Assembly (NCBI GenBank): GCA_020636445.1
Contig: JACJXV010000025.1
Span: forward strand, 1 to 60,658
Origin: Lewinellaceae bacterium
Lineage (GTDB): Bacteria > Bacteroidota > Bacteroidia > Chitinophagales > Saprospiraceae
Length of the DNA stretch: 60,658 bases
Direction: 5' to 3'
Shown here piece by piece: positions 45,986 through 53,974 of the stretch. The stretch's first letter is position 1. Every line of letters starts with the position of its first letter. A program made the position numbers and the translations under genes. Below the pieces are notes generated by a model, which saw nothing but the letters and a program-made list of their open reading frames with translations, did no database searches and was not told the origin of the DNA.

Positions 45986-46717
45986 ATGCAGCATACCGAC
46001 CAGTGGAAGCCTTACAAAATCCGGTGGATACCCGCCAAGGAAACCTGGACCGTTGACCGGAAAACCACCAGCCCGGGAAGCTGGTACCTGATGTCTCTTT
46101 TAGCGAAGCCCTATAGCACCTTGATTCGGTCGCATGCCCAAGGGCGCCTGCTTGACCTCGGTTGCGGCCCGGTTCCCTACTGGCCCATTTATCGCGAGCT
46201 GGTTACGGAGAATTATTGTGTCGACTGGTCGGACTCCCTCCATGAAAATGTACACCTCGATCTGGCTGTCGATTTAAATCAGGCTATTCCGCTTCCCGAT
46301 CAATCGTTTGACACTATTTTATGTACCGATGTACTGGAGCATATTCACCAACCCCAGCAACTTATGGAGGAAATGGCCCGCCTGCTCAAACCCGGCGGCA
46401 AAGCCCTGATCACCACTCCCTTTCTGTATCGTGTCCATGAAGAACCCCACGACTATTTCCGGTATACGGAATTTGCTTTTCAGGCAATGACCCGCCGTGC
46501 AGGCCTGGAGATCGTACACCTGGTTCCCTACGGCGGCTATCCTGATGCCTTGCTGGATTTGCTCTTCAAAGGATTACAAAACCACCGCCGACTCCTGGGG
46601 GTTTTGGTTCCAATGGCCCAGTGGTTGGGGCGCAGCCGCTTTTTCCAGCGCCTGCGGCAGCGGACCGCCCGTAAATATCCCCTGGGCTATTGCCTGGCGG
46701 CCCAAAAGCCCCATTGA
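45986..46717 (+). CDS. Class I SAM-dependent methyltransferase
   Basis: 243 residues. A Rossmann-like methyltransferase with motif I LLDLGCGPVPYWPIY (about 57-71), motif II/III YCVDWSDS, the acidic post-II DTILCTDVLEHIHQP and motif IV LLKPGGKALITTPFLY, followed by HDYFRYTEFAFQ. The D-V-L-E-H-I-H pattern is common in sugar or quinone methyltransferases of the type-11 family. Sitting between a glycosyltransferase and a flippase it may methylate a sugar of the polysaccharide, which is an inference from position. The C-terminal 60 residues are basic and hydrophobic, possibly membrane-associated. Confidence 0.87.
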   Translation: MQHTDQWKPYKIRWIPAKETWTVDRKTTSPGSWYLMSLLAKPYSTLIRSHAQGRLLDLGCGPVPYWPIYRELVTENYCVDWSDSLHENVHLDLAVDLNQAIPLPDQSFDTILCTDVLEHIHQPQQLMEEMARLLKPGGKALITTPFLYRVHEEPHDYFRYTEFAFQAMTRRAGLEIVHLVPYGGYPDALLDLLFKGLQNHRRLLGVLVPMAQWLGRSRFFQRLRQRTARKYPLGYCLAAQKPH

Positions 46718-46820
46718 GGCCGCTGGTGGTCTGTCAACCAAGAAATTAAAGGTCACTATTGCGTTTCTCACCAGTGCTCATGTTGGAAATGGGAAACTTG
46801 TCCTGACTGCATCGGGGTGA

Positions 46821-46981
46821 GAAATGGGAAATGGGAAATGAGAAATGGGAAATGGGAAATGGGAAATGGGAAATCAGACAGCGTGACCTGGACTTCAGCT
46901 TCCCTTAGTAACCAATCGTAGTTATACTCAGGATTATCAAGCCGAAGGGCAGGGGCCACCGCTCACCGCTCACTACTCACT
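46821..46981. repeat. Heptameric repeats GAAATGG x8 and ACCGCTC x3
   Basis: 46821-46876 is eight consecutive 7-mers (GAAATGG six times, GAAATGA, GAAATCA). 46958-46981 is ACCGCTC, ACCGCTC, ACTACTC and a partial unit. The rest of 46718-47129 holds no gene; a -7-like TAATTTG lies about 35 bp before the flippase start. Confidence 0.88.
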
Positions 46982-47129
46982 GATTCCCAAATTCGGGAGC
47001 GGTCAGAAACACCATCGCTAACCCTTTGCTTCTCACTTGACCGAACACCAGTGAACTTTTACCCCCTGAAAAAAACCATTTACCGGATAAACTGTAATTT
47101 GCCGGCCTATTTGTACACGAGCACCGTCT

Positions 47130-48626
47130 ATGGGGATTATTAAACGTCAGGGTCTGGTTTCGAGTCTCTTCATGTATTTCGGCGTAGTGTTGGGATTCAT
47201 TAACGGAACCCTGCTCTTTCCCAAAATTCTGGGCCCGAGTATTTATGGTTTTACCCAAACCCTGGCCTTTACGGTAGGATTATTTGCCGTGTTCAGCATG
47301 CTGGGCCTTCAGAATACTACCGTCCGCTACTTTGCCTATTTCCGGGGTAGTGCCCGCATGGAAAACGGTTTTTTCAGTTTTTTACTCGCCCTTACGCTGG
47401 CCATGACAACCGTGGTTGGCGGGAGTATCTTCCTGCTCAAACCCCTCATTCTGGGGGCCATTCAGGACCCTGTCAGCCGGGATCTGGCCCGGGAGTATTA
47501 CTACCTGCTGTTTTTTTACCTCGTGGCCAGTAACCTGTTCAGCGTATTGAATGGCTATACCGTGGCCCTGGGGCGGCCGCGGGTCGGGGTTTTTCTCACC
47601 CAGGTAGGTACAAGGCTGCTCACTACCCTGCTGATCCTCGCCTATTATTTCGACTGGATTGACCTGAAGCTTTTTCTCGATTTATTCGGCATCAAAAACC
47701 TGGTGAACGTGCTGGTGCTGGTTGTTTACCTGGAATACCTGGGGGTACTGCGCTACGGTTCCCTGCGGGATATCCTGCGCCACCCGGAGTTGCGGCCGAT
47801 GCTGTATTTCAGTCTGTTCGCGATGTTTTCGCTGATCAGTAACGAGCTGATTGGTCATATTGACACCCTGATGGTTTCCTCGCTGCTTAGCTTTTCTGAT
47901 GCCGGAATCTACACGGTGTACTATTATTTTGCCCAAATCATCCAGATGCCCTTCCTGGCGATTGGCTTATCCATTTCAGCGATCATTGCCGATGCCTGGA
48001 AACGCCAGGACCTGAAAAAGATTCAGGAAACCTACCAGCAAACGACGGTGGTGATGTATATCCTCGGGGTAGTCGCCTTTGTCGGGATCATTGTCAACCT
48101 CGACAATGCAGTGGCCATCCTGGGTCCGGAATACGCCCGGGGCACTCCGGTGGCGGTGCTGCTGGGGTTAGGTCAGCTGATCAATGTTATCAATGGGCAT
48201 AATCAAATGATCATCATCCATTCGCCTCGCTACCGGTTTGATCTGCTGGGTAAACTCGTTACTACCCTACTGACTATCGCCACTAATTTTTATTTCATCC
48301 GCTATCTGGGCATGGTAGGTGCAGCCCTGGCCACCGCGTTAACCTACCTGTTGATCAATGCCCTGTACCAGGGTTTTGTCTACCGGCACTGGCGATTATT
48401 TCCCTTCAGCAAGGCACTGATCTGGGCTACGCTGGCAGGCGTACTCGCCCTGATTCCGGCACTTATTCTGCCCCGCTTTGCCAATCCGTTTGTGGATGCA
48501 GCAGTGCGTTCGCTGCTGGTGCTGGGCATTTACGGAGGGGCCGTTTTAGCCCTGCGGGTATCGCCCGATGCCAATCAGCTGGCTGGCCAAATCTACCAGC
48601 GAATTACGCGTTTCCTGGGTAAATAA
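47130..48626 (+). CDS. Polysaccharide flippase (MOP/MATE-like, Wzx family)
   Basis: 498 residues with about 14 membrane helices. The N-terminal segment (GLVSSLFMYFGVVLGFINGTLLFPKILG) and the symmetrical two six-helix halves are those of the polysaccharide transporter family, which flips lipid-linked sugar repeats across the inner membrane. A conserved-looking Q/N patch occurs at ISNELIGHIDTLMVSSLL and INVINGHNQMI. Bacteroidota flippases of this length also include peptidoglycan or lipid II-like members, but no MurJ signature was seen. It completes the glycan locus after wecC, wecB, glycosyltransferases and methyltransferase. Confidence 0.88.
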   Translation: MGIIKRQGLVSSLFMYFGVVLGFINGTLLFPKILGPSIYGFTQTLAFTVGLFAVFSMLGLQNTTVRYFAYFRGSARMENGFFSFLLALTLAMTTVVGGSIFLLKPLILGAIQDPVSRDLAREYYYLLFFYLVASNLFSVLNGYTVALGRPRVGVFLTQVGTRLLTTLLILAYYFDWIDLKLFLDLFGIKNLVNVLVLVVYLEYLGVLRYGSLRDILRHPELRPMLYFSLFAMFSLISNELIGHIDTLMVSSLLSFSDAGIYTVYYYFAQIIQMPFLAIGLSISAIIADAWKRQDLKKIQETYQQTTVVMYILGVVAFVGIIVNLDNAVAILGPEYARGTPVAVLLGLGQLINVINGHNQMIIIHSPRYRFDLLGKLVTTLLTIATNFYFIRYLGMVGAALATALTYLLINALYQGFVYRHWRLFPFSKALIWATLAGVLALIPALILPRFANPFVDAAVRSLLVLGIYGGAVLALRVSPDANQLAGQIYQRITRFLGK

Positions 48627-48676
48627 TACCATTCCCAAAGTAGAAAGGTCCATCACACAAAACACTTAATCTTTTT

Positions 48677-48707
48677 TTGAATATCTGCATTTGCTGTGAT
48701 AAATTTG
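48677..48707 (+). promoter_or_regulatory. Promoter of the minimal sorting-domain gene
   Basis: TTG, 20 bp, TAAATTTG: an exact match to the Bacteroidota consensus, about 20 bp before the ATG, giving a leader of roughly 12 nt. Confidence 0.72.
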
Positions 48708-48726
48708 GCGTCAAATTCATTTACCC

Positions 48727-49095
48727 ATGAACCTGAGCCTTTTACTGAGTTTCCTGTTGATGCCTTTCCAACACACGTCCTCCGTTGCTGATGCAGCCTG
48801 TGCTTGCCAAATTTATATCCCCAATGCCTTCTCACCGAATGGCGATGGCCGCAACGATGGGTTTCGTCCTTTCCCTGGCGTAGAATGCACCTTTAGCAGC
48901 TACGACCTGAAGGTATTTGACCGTTGGGGAGCCCTCGTATTTGCCGCCAACAACATCGACCAGGAGTGGGATGGTGAATACAAAGGTGAGCCGGCCCCCG
49001 CCAGTGTGTACCTCTATGTGTTGACGTACACGCTGGAAGGCGAAGGCCGGCCCATTCGTCAGGTAGAAACCGGGGATTTGGCGCTGCTTCGCTAG
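48727..49095 (+). CDS. Minimal secreted protein consisting of a T9SS type B sorting domain
   Basis: 122 residues. Signal peptide (LSLLLSFLLMPFQHTSS), about 12 residues, then the gliding-motility-associated C-terminal domain almost in full: CQIYIPNAFSPNGDGRNDGF, the VFDRWGALVF strand and DQEWDGEYKGEPAPASVYLY, with the final ETGDLALLR. These are the hallmark motifs of type B CTDs that normally follow large repeat proteins and are recognised by the T9SS. Here no cargo domain is present. It has its own promoter, so it is not an obvious 3' fragment of a larger gene. Its purpose is unclear: a decoy, a competitor or a very small surface protein. Confidence 0.88.
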   Translation: MNLSLLLSFLLMPFQHTSSVADAACACQIYIPNAFSPNGDGRNDGFRPFPGVECTFSSYDLKVFDRWGALVFAANNIDQEWDGEYKGEPAPASVYLYVLTYTLEGEGRPIRQVETGDLALLR

Positions 49096-49438
49096 GCTGC
49101 AATGCCCTCCGCTAGTGAGTCAATTTTCAAATAAAATACCCTGCTGTTTCTAGGTACTGGCTCCGACTGCGTCGGAGTAAATTTCTAGGTACTGGTTTTT
49201 TACCCGCCGAAGCTAAGCGAAGGCGGGCTCACCCGCCGGAGGCGGGTAAATTTCTGATTTCCCTTCAGCAGCCCGCACGCACCCCTCAATCCCCTAAAGG
49301 GGAGGGGCCTCCCGCGATCTAAGCTCCACCCCCTGGCCCCCTCCGCTAAAGGAGGGGGAAAAGCTTGCTGATTTCTGACCCGCCAGAGGCGGGTGAATTT
49401 CTAACCCGCCGGAGGCGGACAAGTTTCTGATTTCTCTA
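49096..49438. repeat. Gene-free spacer with repeated CCCGCC/GGCGGG hairpins
   Basis: Contains ACCCGCC-GGA-GGCGGGT and variants at about 49201-49243, 49377-49395 and 49402-49421, phrases of the type TTTCTAGGTACTGG, and CCCCTAAAGGGG. No open frame or RNA gene was found. Confidence 0.65.
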
Positions 49439-50137
49439 CTACAGTTTCAGGCTGGTCAGCTCCATGCGGCTATCGAGGTTGCCTTTTTTGTCGTAGTTCT
49501 CGCTGCGGACGGTTCCCAGGTCGCGGGCAATCCAATTGACTGTTTTCACCTGTTTCTTAACAATGGACATCTGGGTATCCATGTAATAGGAAACCCGAAA
49601 ACAATCAAAGGTGCCGGCCGGAGTGGTTATTTTTTCTTTCGCCTCCACCTGATACTCGGAAATATCCATTTTCAGGGTCATCCGGATAGGGCCATCAGTG
49701 TTAAACTGAATTTCGTTTTGGGAATCCGGAAGTTTCTGGCCTACCGTCAGGTTATTGGGAATGGTAAAGCCGTCACCTGTTACCTTCATTTCCGATTCTC
49801 CAAACATCTGCGACATATCCGTTGGGATCATTCCGGTGATATCCATATAAAAGGATTCCCCCTCACAGCGTACCTTAAAGGTGCCGGAAGAGGCCGTTTC
49901 GCCTTTCTTGTTAGCCAGTTCGGAAGCAATCACCGCTTCTATCCCCTTATCGGTAGGCGTAACGGACTTCACTTCCGACTTAGAACTGGCCTCCACTTTA
50001 CCTTTGCCATCATAAAAAGTGTATCCCATTACCGACCCTTCCTTCATGTTGTAAAAGGGGCTGCAGGTAGTCGACTGGGCAGTGAGCATTTGGGTAGAAA
50101 AACCCAGGCTTAAACAAAATAAAAATGCATACTTCAT
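49439..50137 (-). CDS. Secreted TapB/DUF3108-like protein
   Basis: 232 residues with a signal peptide (YAFLFCLSLGFSTQMLTAQ). The mature part is strand-rich: it opens CSPFYNMKEGSVMGYTFYDGKGK and later has ITTPAGTFDCFRVSYYMDTQ and NWIARDLGTVRSENYDKKG. That C-terminal pattern (tpaGtfdcfk ... w.a.glG.vr.e.y) is typical of TapB/DUF3108 family proteins, which are periplasmic or surface proteins of uncertain role. No sorting domain. It stands 14 bp downstream of a 130-bp repeat that also occurs at 51887. Confidence 0.78.
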   Translation of the reverse strand: MKYAFLFCLSLGFSTQMLTAQSTTCSPFYNMKEGSVMGYTFYDGKGKVEASSKSEVKSVTPTDKGIEAVIASELANKKGETASSGTFKVRCEGESFYMDITGMIPTDMSQMFGESEMKVTGDGFTIPNNLTVGQKLPDSQNEIQFNTDGPIRMTLKMDISEYQVEAKEKITTPAGTFDCFRVSYYMDTQMSIVKKQVKTVNWIARDLGTVRSENYDKKGNLDSRMELTSLKL

Positions 50138-50150
50138 TTTGGGATGATTT

Positions 50151-50280
50151 ATGGATTGGAGTAATTGTTACTAAACTGGATTCTGTCAGGACATATTGCC
50201 AAAGAGACCTGGCTTATCAACGACTTCCCGGGCAGCAGCGAGTCATGGCTTCATTTGCCGTATAAAGATAAGGGTTTTGG
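50151..50280. repeat. 130-bp repeat, copy 1
   Basis: Matches 51887-52015 in the same orientation at roughly 80-85% identity by eye; shared phrases include ACATATTGCCAAAGAGACC and ATAAAGATAAGGGTTTTGG. It lies between the 50.3-kb readthrough tail and the TapB-like gene start, and may carry the latter's promoter. Confidence 0.75.
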
Positions 50281-50299
50281 AGGATGGTTTGATTGGGAA

Positions 50300-50518
50300 T
50301 TACACCTTATCAGGTCCCATGCGTAATATCCTTTTTCTTAACACACCAAAGGCTGTTAAAGCTAAAGCGAGCAATATTGCGAAAAAAGCAACCGGCTGAA
50401 TGGGGTTATCTGGTACGACAGGTTTTCCATATTTAGCATTCAAAAACAAATAAGTCTGTCGGAAAACGGCGCTATCGCTTTCCGGGATTACTAAATATGG
50501 GCTGTTTTCATCAAAAAA
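50300..50518 (-). pseudogene. Open-frame tail continuing the gene at 50519-51067 past its TAA stop
   Basis: Directly after the TAA at 50519-50521 the same frame stays open for 72 codons to a second TAA at 50300. The peptide begins FFDENSPYLVIPESDS and contains a membrane helix (PVAFFAILLALALTAFGVL) followed by RKRILRMGPDKV, a membrane stop-transfer pattern. There is no ATG in frame, so it cannot be an ordinary separate gene. Either a nonsense mutation has cut a membrane-anchored protein or the stop is read through. The opposite-strand frame here is unconvincing. Confidence 0.5.
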
Positions 50519-51067
50519 TTAGGGTTCCGGGAACCTGAACCCATTTAAAAACATATCCTGCGCAGAGGAATAGGGATATTCCTTAGGTCCGTAAAGCAAC
50601 AGAACGCTGAGAAATTTACCATCGCACCAGGATTTTATGGCGTACACGGTATCATCATCTCCTGCCCAGAAATCGATGACCCCGGTAGCTTTCGGGGCAC
50701 TTTCCATCGTATGGCCCCAACCATAGCCTGCGGACTCCAGGATGGAAAACTGGTTTTGCAGGAAGTCCAGATAGCTTTCCATGAGCAACTCCTTGTCTTC
50801 GACCGTTTCGAGTTCTAAAGAGGTGCCGGGGATGAACTTTACCACGATTGCGGCAAAAAAGAATTCCCCATAGGGGACTTCGCACGTATAAACCTCGGAA
50901 GAGTCCTGGCTCAGCGATAGCTCGAACCGACCGGGTTCTCCCGGTAAATAAAGAGAGCATCCGGTATTCGCAACCGGGTATTTGGCAAAGCGGGGCACCG
51001 ATTCCGATTGGCCAAAGGCAGTGAGGGAAATCAGCAGCGAGAACAGGATTACGGGAATGCGCTTCAT
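50519..51067 (-). CDS. Secreted hypothetical protein (possibly truncated)
   Basis: 182 residues from the ATG at 51067, which opens a signal peptide (IPVILFSLLISLTAFGQ); the 22 residues before it in the longer frame are charged and unlike a leader. The mature part has a CSLYLPGEPGRFELSLS opening, a later GVIDFWAGDDDTVYAIKSWCDG strand and a GPKEYPYSSAQDMFLNGF end. No family was recognised; the fold may resemble stress-response or lipoprotein-like sensors. The frame continues past the TAA into a membrane helix, so the full-length ancestor was perhaps a 254-residue membrane-anchored protein. Lies divergent from nothing and 371 bp from the next gene upstream boundary. Confidence 0.68.
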   Translation of the reverse strand: MKRIPVILFSLLISLTAFGQSESVPRFAKYPVANTGCSLYLPGEPGRFELSLSQDSSEVYTCEVPYGEFFFAAIVVKFIPGTSLELETVEDKELLMESYLDFLQNQFSILESAGYGWGHTMESAPKATGVIDFWAGDDDTVYAIKSWCDGKFLSVLLLYGPKEYPYSSAQDMFLNGFRFPEP

Positions 51068-51307
51068 GGTGGTCCGATTATTAAACACAAAATAATCCGT
51101 TTCCCGGAATAATTGTTCCGCTATCTTCTGCATACATACACTGGTACAACCTGGTTGGAGGTAACCCTCAGCCTATGCCGAGCGCTCCCCTGCCCTTACT
51201 GACCATGCTCAATCCCGCAAAAAGGACGGTCAAGTCGTGGCTATTACCCTGGGAACCTTCTTTCCCGATAATTTTTTCCCTCTTGTTACGATTCGTTGTA
51301 TTTCTAC

Positions 51308-51688
51308 CTATTTGTTCCAGACAGGCAATTTTCCTGTTTGATTAACAAAGTCTTTTAGCATTTCAACTTGCTCTTTTTCCTGGTCGCCTTTTCCAGTCGT
51401 TACGTACCAATAAATATCAAGTGCATCTGTTTTGTCTTTTAACAATTGGTGAGTCCATCCTATTTTTCTTGGGTTTTTATCGAGATGAATTCCATTCACT
51501 ATTTCGTTAAATAGTCCGCCTGAATTTGAGTAACCGATATAAACCAGATTAATCCTCCCATTCCGCAATTCTAACACTTTAAAAACACCGTCCTTGTCTT
51601 TTGGTGCATTGCATGCTTTTTCTAATTCGATGTCTGCTACGAAAAAGAAATGGTCCTTGTCCGAATATTTTTTGGGCTCTTGAAACAT
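51308..51688 (-). CDS. GIY-YIG-like small protein (possibly inactive nuclease fold)
   Basis: 126 residues, A+T-rich compared with the core genes. The core GVFKVLELRNGRINLVYIGYS recalls a GIY-YIG motif pair (GVFKV as GIY, VYIG as YIG), followed by a helix and a late EKEQVEMLKDFVNQTGKLPVWN where GIY-YIG nucleases have their metal-binding Glu and terminal loop. The arginine usually found after the YIG strand (R-x3-H) is not evident, so catalysis is doubtful. Homology is by motif only. Isolated between repeats, and no target or partner is adjacent. Confidence 0.55.
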   Translation of the reverse strand: MFQEPKKYSDKDHFFFVADIELEKACNAPKDKDGVFKVLELRNGRINLVYIGYSNSGGLFNEIVNGIHLDKNPRKIGWTHQLLKDKTDALDIYWYVTTGKGDQEKEQVEMLKDFVNQTGKLPVWNK

Positions 51689-51886
51689 TATCTATTTATT
51701 GTTTTTGAGTTATATCCCTCACAAAATGATTTAGGAATTTCTAGCTTGCTATCCTTGCCCACGGCTGCGTTGCCAAGCCTACCTTGCCGCCAAGGCTCGC
51801 TGCAGCTCAGGCTGCGCCAGCGTTTGGCGCCTTATCTTGAACAACGCTAGCTAAACTATAATTGCCCTAACCATTCCACGCTGGGT

Positions 51887-52015
51887 ATGGATTGGAATAA
51901 TTTTTACATACTGGATTCTGCCAGGACATATTGCCAAAGAGACCGGGCATCTAAATGACTTCCGGGGCAGCAGCAGGTCATGGCTTCGTTCAGCTTATAA
52001 AGATAAGGGTTTTGG
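51887..52015. repeat. 130-bp repeat, copy 2
   Basis: Second copy of the 50151-50280 repeat, 199 bp upstream of the GIY-YIG-like gene start. Part of the 609-bp gene-free gap 51689-52297. Confidence 0.75.
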
Positions 52016-52024
52016 GGGAAAAAT

Positions 52025-52216
52025 CAGTGAGCAGTTCGCAGTCGGCAGTGGGCAGTTTGCAGTCGGCGACCCTGGATACTGTGCGCTAAATCCCTGGTAA
52101 TCGGTAAAAATCTGTGGTGGTGGAGTGAGCCGTGAGCAGTTAGCAGTTGGCAGTTGGCAGCCCCTGGATACCATGTGCTAAATCGGTGCTAATCTGTGTA
52201 AATCTGTGGTAAAAAA
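52025..52216. repeat. Heptameric repeats plus CTGGATACC module, two copies
   Basis: 52025-52066 is six CAGTNNG heptamers; 52137-52160 is CAGTTAG/CAGTTGG in 3.4 units. Each is followed by a module of the form CCCTGGATAC...GTGCTAAAT...AATCTGTGGT (about 52068-52118 and 52160-52210). Further copies are at 53146-53199 and, partly, 54727-54764. Confidence 0.85.
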
Positions 52217-52297
52217 TAAGGCCCCGTCAGTGGGATTGGCCAGCGAAGGAGATTCGTTGGGGGTGCGGTTCGGGGCAACACCAACTTGCCCGCGTCG

Positions 52298-52876
52298 CTA
52301 TCGAAACTGGTCTGATGACCAATTCCTTGGGTTATTTTTAATGTATGCAGCTATTCGATAAAAAGAGGCATCATCCCGGATGATATGGTCGTGGTACCGG
52401 GGTTGCCAGGCAAAATCAGGGTTGATTAACCGGGCGGCTTGGGTTACCCCGATTTTAAAACCCCGAATGATGGATGCCAAATTTTTGGATTGTGGCCCGA
52501 ATTTGTTTTTGGTGGGGGATTCCGTAACGGATTCCGTTACGGGTAGAGACGCAAAATTTTGCGTCTCTACGTCACGTCCGTCATCGGGTTTATCAATAAC
52601 AACAATCCCATGGACATGATTGGGCATGACGATATGTTCACCCAATTTAACAAATGGAAAATGGCTGGGTATTGCCAACCAACAATTATGGGCAATTTCC
52701 CCAATTGGCGATAAGGATACGCAGGGTAATGCGTCTTTACCATTAACCACATCGCCAAAAAAACATTCCCGGTTTTGCGTGCAAATGGTCACAAAATAGG
52801 CGGCATTCCAACCGTAATCCCAATGTTTCAATCGGGCAGATTCAATGCGAAATTTGTTTCTAAATTTATCCGGCAT
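52298..52876 (-). CDS. REP-associated tyrosine transposase (RAYT), Y1 family
   Basis: 192 residues, the usual RAYT length. The HUH motif is MPNHVHGIV (H87, H89) and the single catalytic tyrosine is Y178 in FYRIAAYIKNNP. Flanking conserved segments are YFVTICTQNRECFFG and NPDFAWQPRYHDHIIRD. RAYTs are domesticated single-strand transposases that process palindromic REP sequences. The central segment 98-125 is poorly conserved and here is encoded by two abutting perfect palindromes (52522-52570). It is intact and stands alone between heptameric repeats; no transposon ends were seen, in keeping with domestication. Confidence 0.9.
   Translation of the reverse strand: MPDKFRNKFRIESARLKHWDYGWNAAYFVTICTQNRECFFGDVVNGKDALPCVSLSPIGEIAHNCWLAIPSHFPFVKLGEHIVMPNHVHGIVVIDKPDDGRDVETQNFASLPVTESVTESPTKNKFGPQSKNLASIIRGFKIGVTQAARLINPDFAWQPRYHDHIIRDDASFYRIAAYIKNNPRNWSSDQFR
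52522..52570. repeat. Two abutting perfect palindromes inside the RAYT gene
   Basis: 52522-52542 has arms CCGTAACGGA and TCCGTTACGG with one central base. 52543-52570 is a 28-bp perfect palindrome with half-site GTAGAGACGCAAAA. They are contiguous and encode residues 103-119 (VETQNFASL, then PVTESVTE) without breaking the frame. Confidence 0.9.
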
Positions 52877-53124
52877 CGGGCAGCAAATCGTTCAAGGTTT
52901 ACCTAATCCTTAGGGAGAGGGCTTTTCGGCTTTCAACTTACTCAGCACTGGCGCCTTGCAGGCTTCGCAAGCAATTTTTTCCTTTTTCAGGTCAATGGAT
53001 AAGGTCCCAGGCAGGAGGATAGTGTATAGGTTTAGTTGTTACTCCCCTAAAATATGCTTATTCCCGGAATCACACAAGCAGTAGAGATGCTTTTGGACCA
53101 TTTCACAAGCCTGGAGGCGGTGAG

Positions 53125-53223
53125 CAGTTGGCAGTTGGCAGTTGACAGACCCTGGATACCGTGTGCTAAATCGGTGATATTCGGTGCAAATCTGTGGTGA
53201 AGCAGTGAGCAGTGGGCAGTCAG
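53125..53223. repeat. Heptameric repeats flanking a third CTGGATACC module
   Basis: CAGTTGG, CAGTTGG, CAGTTGA (53125-53148), then the module (53146-53199), then CAGTGAG, CAGTGGG, CAGTCAG (53203-53223). The rest of 52877-53273 shows no gene. Confidence 0.85.
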
Positions 53224-53273
53224 CCGATGGTGTTGAATAGATTGGGGGTCAGTAAAGGGGAGCTTTGCATTGG

Positions 53274-53867
53274 CTATTGGCTGCAGTATTTTTTTATTTC
53301 CTGATGTTCCTTATAATTCTCAGGATTAATAATATTCCTTGCATTGCGAAGTGAAATATTATTTTCTGTGATAACACCCCAGAGAACCTCCCTTAAATCC
53401 TGAATACTTTGCTTGGATTTCATCAGGAAATTTCCTTCAAATGCAGTTGAATCCTTTAGGGTTATATTGATTATGTTATCTAATCCATTGGAATTACTAT
53501 TTCCAAAATCTCCATACCCTGTATAAATGGGTCTTTCGCTATAATCAAAATAAACCATCGAAATAGTCTCCATTTCATCCCATTTAATAGGACGACCATT
53601 CCAGGTGATTTTGTCTAATTCAACTTCCAGGGTTCCAACTATTTTTTTGGTCATTTCTTCTCTGGCAAAAAATGCATAAAAACCAACAATTCCAGGAATA
53701 ATAATACTAATATACAATAGCAATTTAACAAAGGAGTTATCTGGCAATAACTCTTTGTCAAGGCCTAATAACACAACCAATATAATCCCCCAAGACAAGT
53801 GTACGATCTTATTATTCAGGGATATTTTAGGCCGACTGATTTCATATATTTCTGTTGTAAACTTCAT
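53274..53867 (-). CDS. Membrane hypothetical protein, two helices
   Basis: 197 residues, clearly A+T-richer than the core genes. Two membrane segments in the first 75 residues (IVHLSWGIILVVLLGL and LLLYISIIIPGIVGFYAFFA), then a cytoplasmic ~120-residue domain, strand-rich (VELDKITWNGRPIKWDEMETISM, with a later DNIINITLKDSTAFEGNF and a helical end QEIKKYC). The layout of two helices plus a short beta domain resembles PH-like small membrane proteins. No family was assigned. It lies 107 bp downstream of the next gene on the same strand, so co-transcription is possible. Confidence 0.65.
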   Translation of the reverse strand: MKFTTEIYEISRPKISLNNKIVHLSWGIILVVLLGLDKELLPDNSFVKLLLYISIIIPGIVGFYAFFAREEMTKKIVGTLEVELDKITWNGRPIKWDEMETISMVYFDYSERPIYTGYGDFGNSNSNGLDNIINITLKDSTAFEGNFLMKSKQSIQDLREVLWGVITENNISLRNARNIINPENYKEHQEIKKYCSQ

Positions 53868-53974
53868 CTAATCAGTTATAGATCAAAATACTGTAGCGCA
53901 TTTCCATGCCATGCAAATTGACTTCCTCGTTCAATGCAACTGCATTCAGGCATTATTTCCCCTTGGCTCTTCTT

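Noticed and set aside
50196..50399. 67-residue plus-strand gene
   Set aside because: It lies across the 130-bp repeat and opposite the better supported minus-strand membrane-anchor tail.
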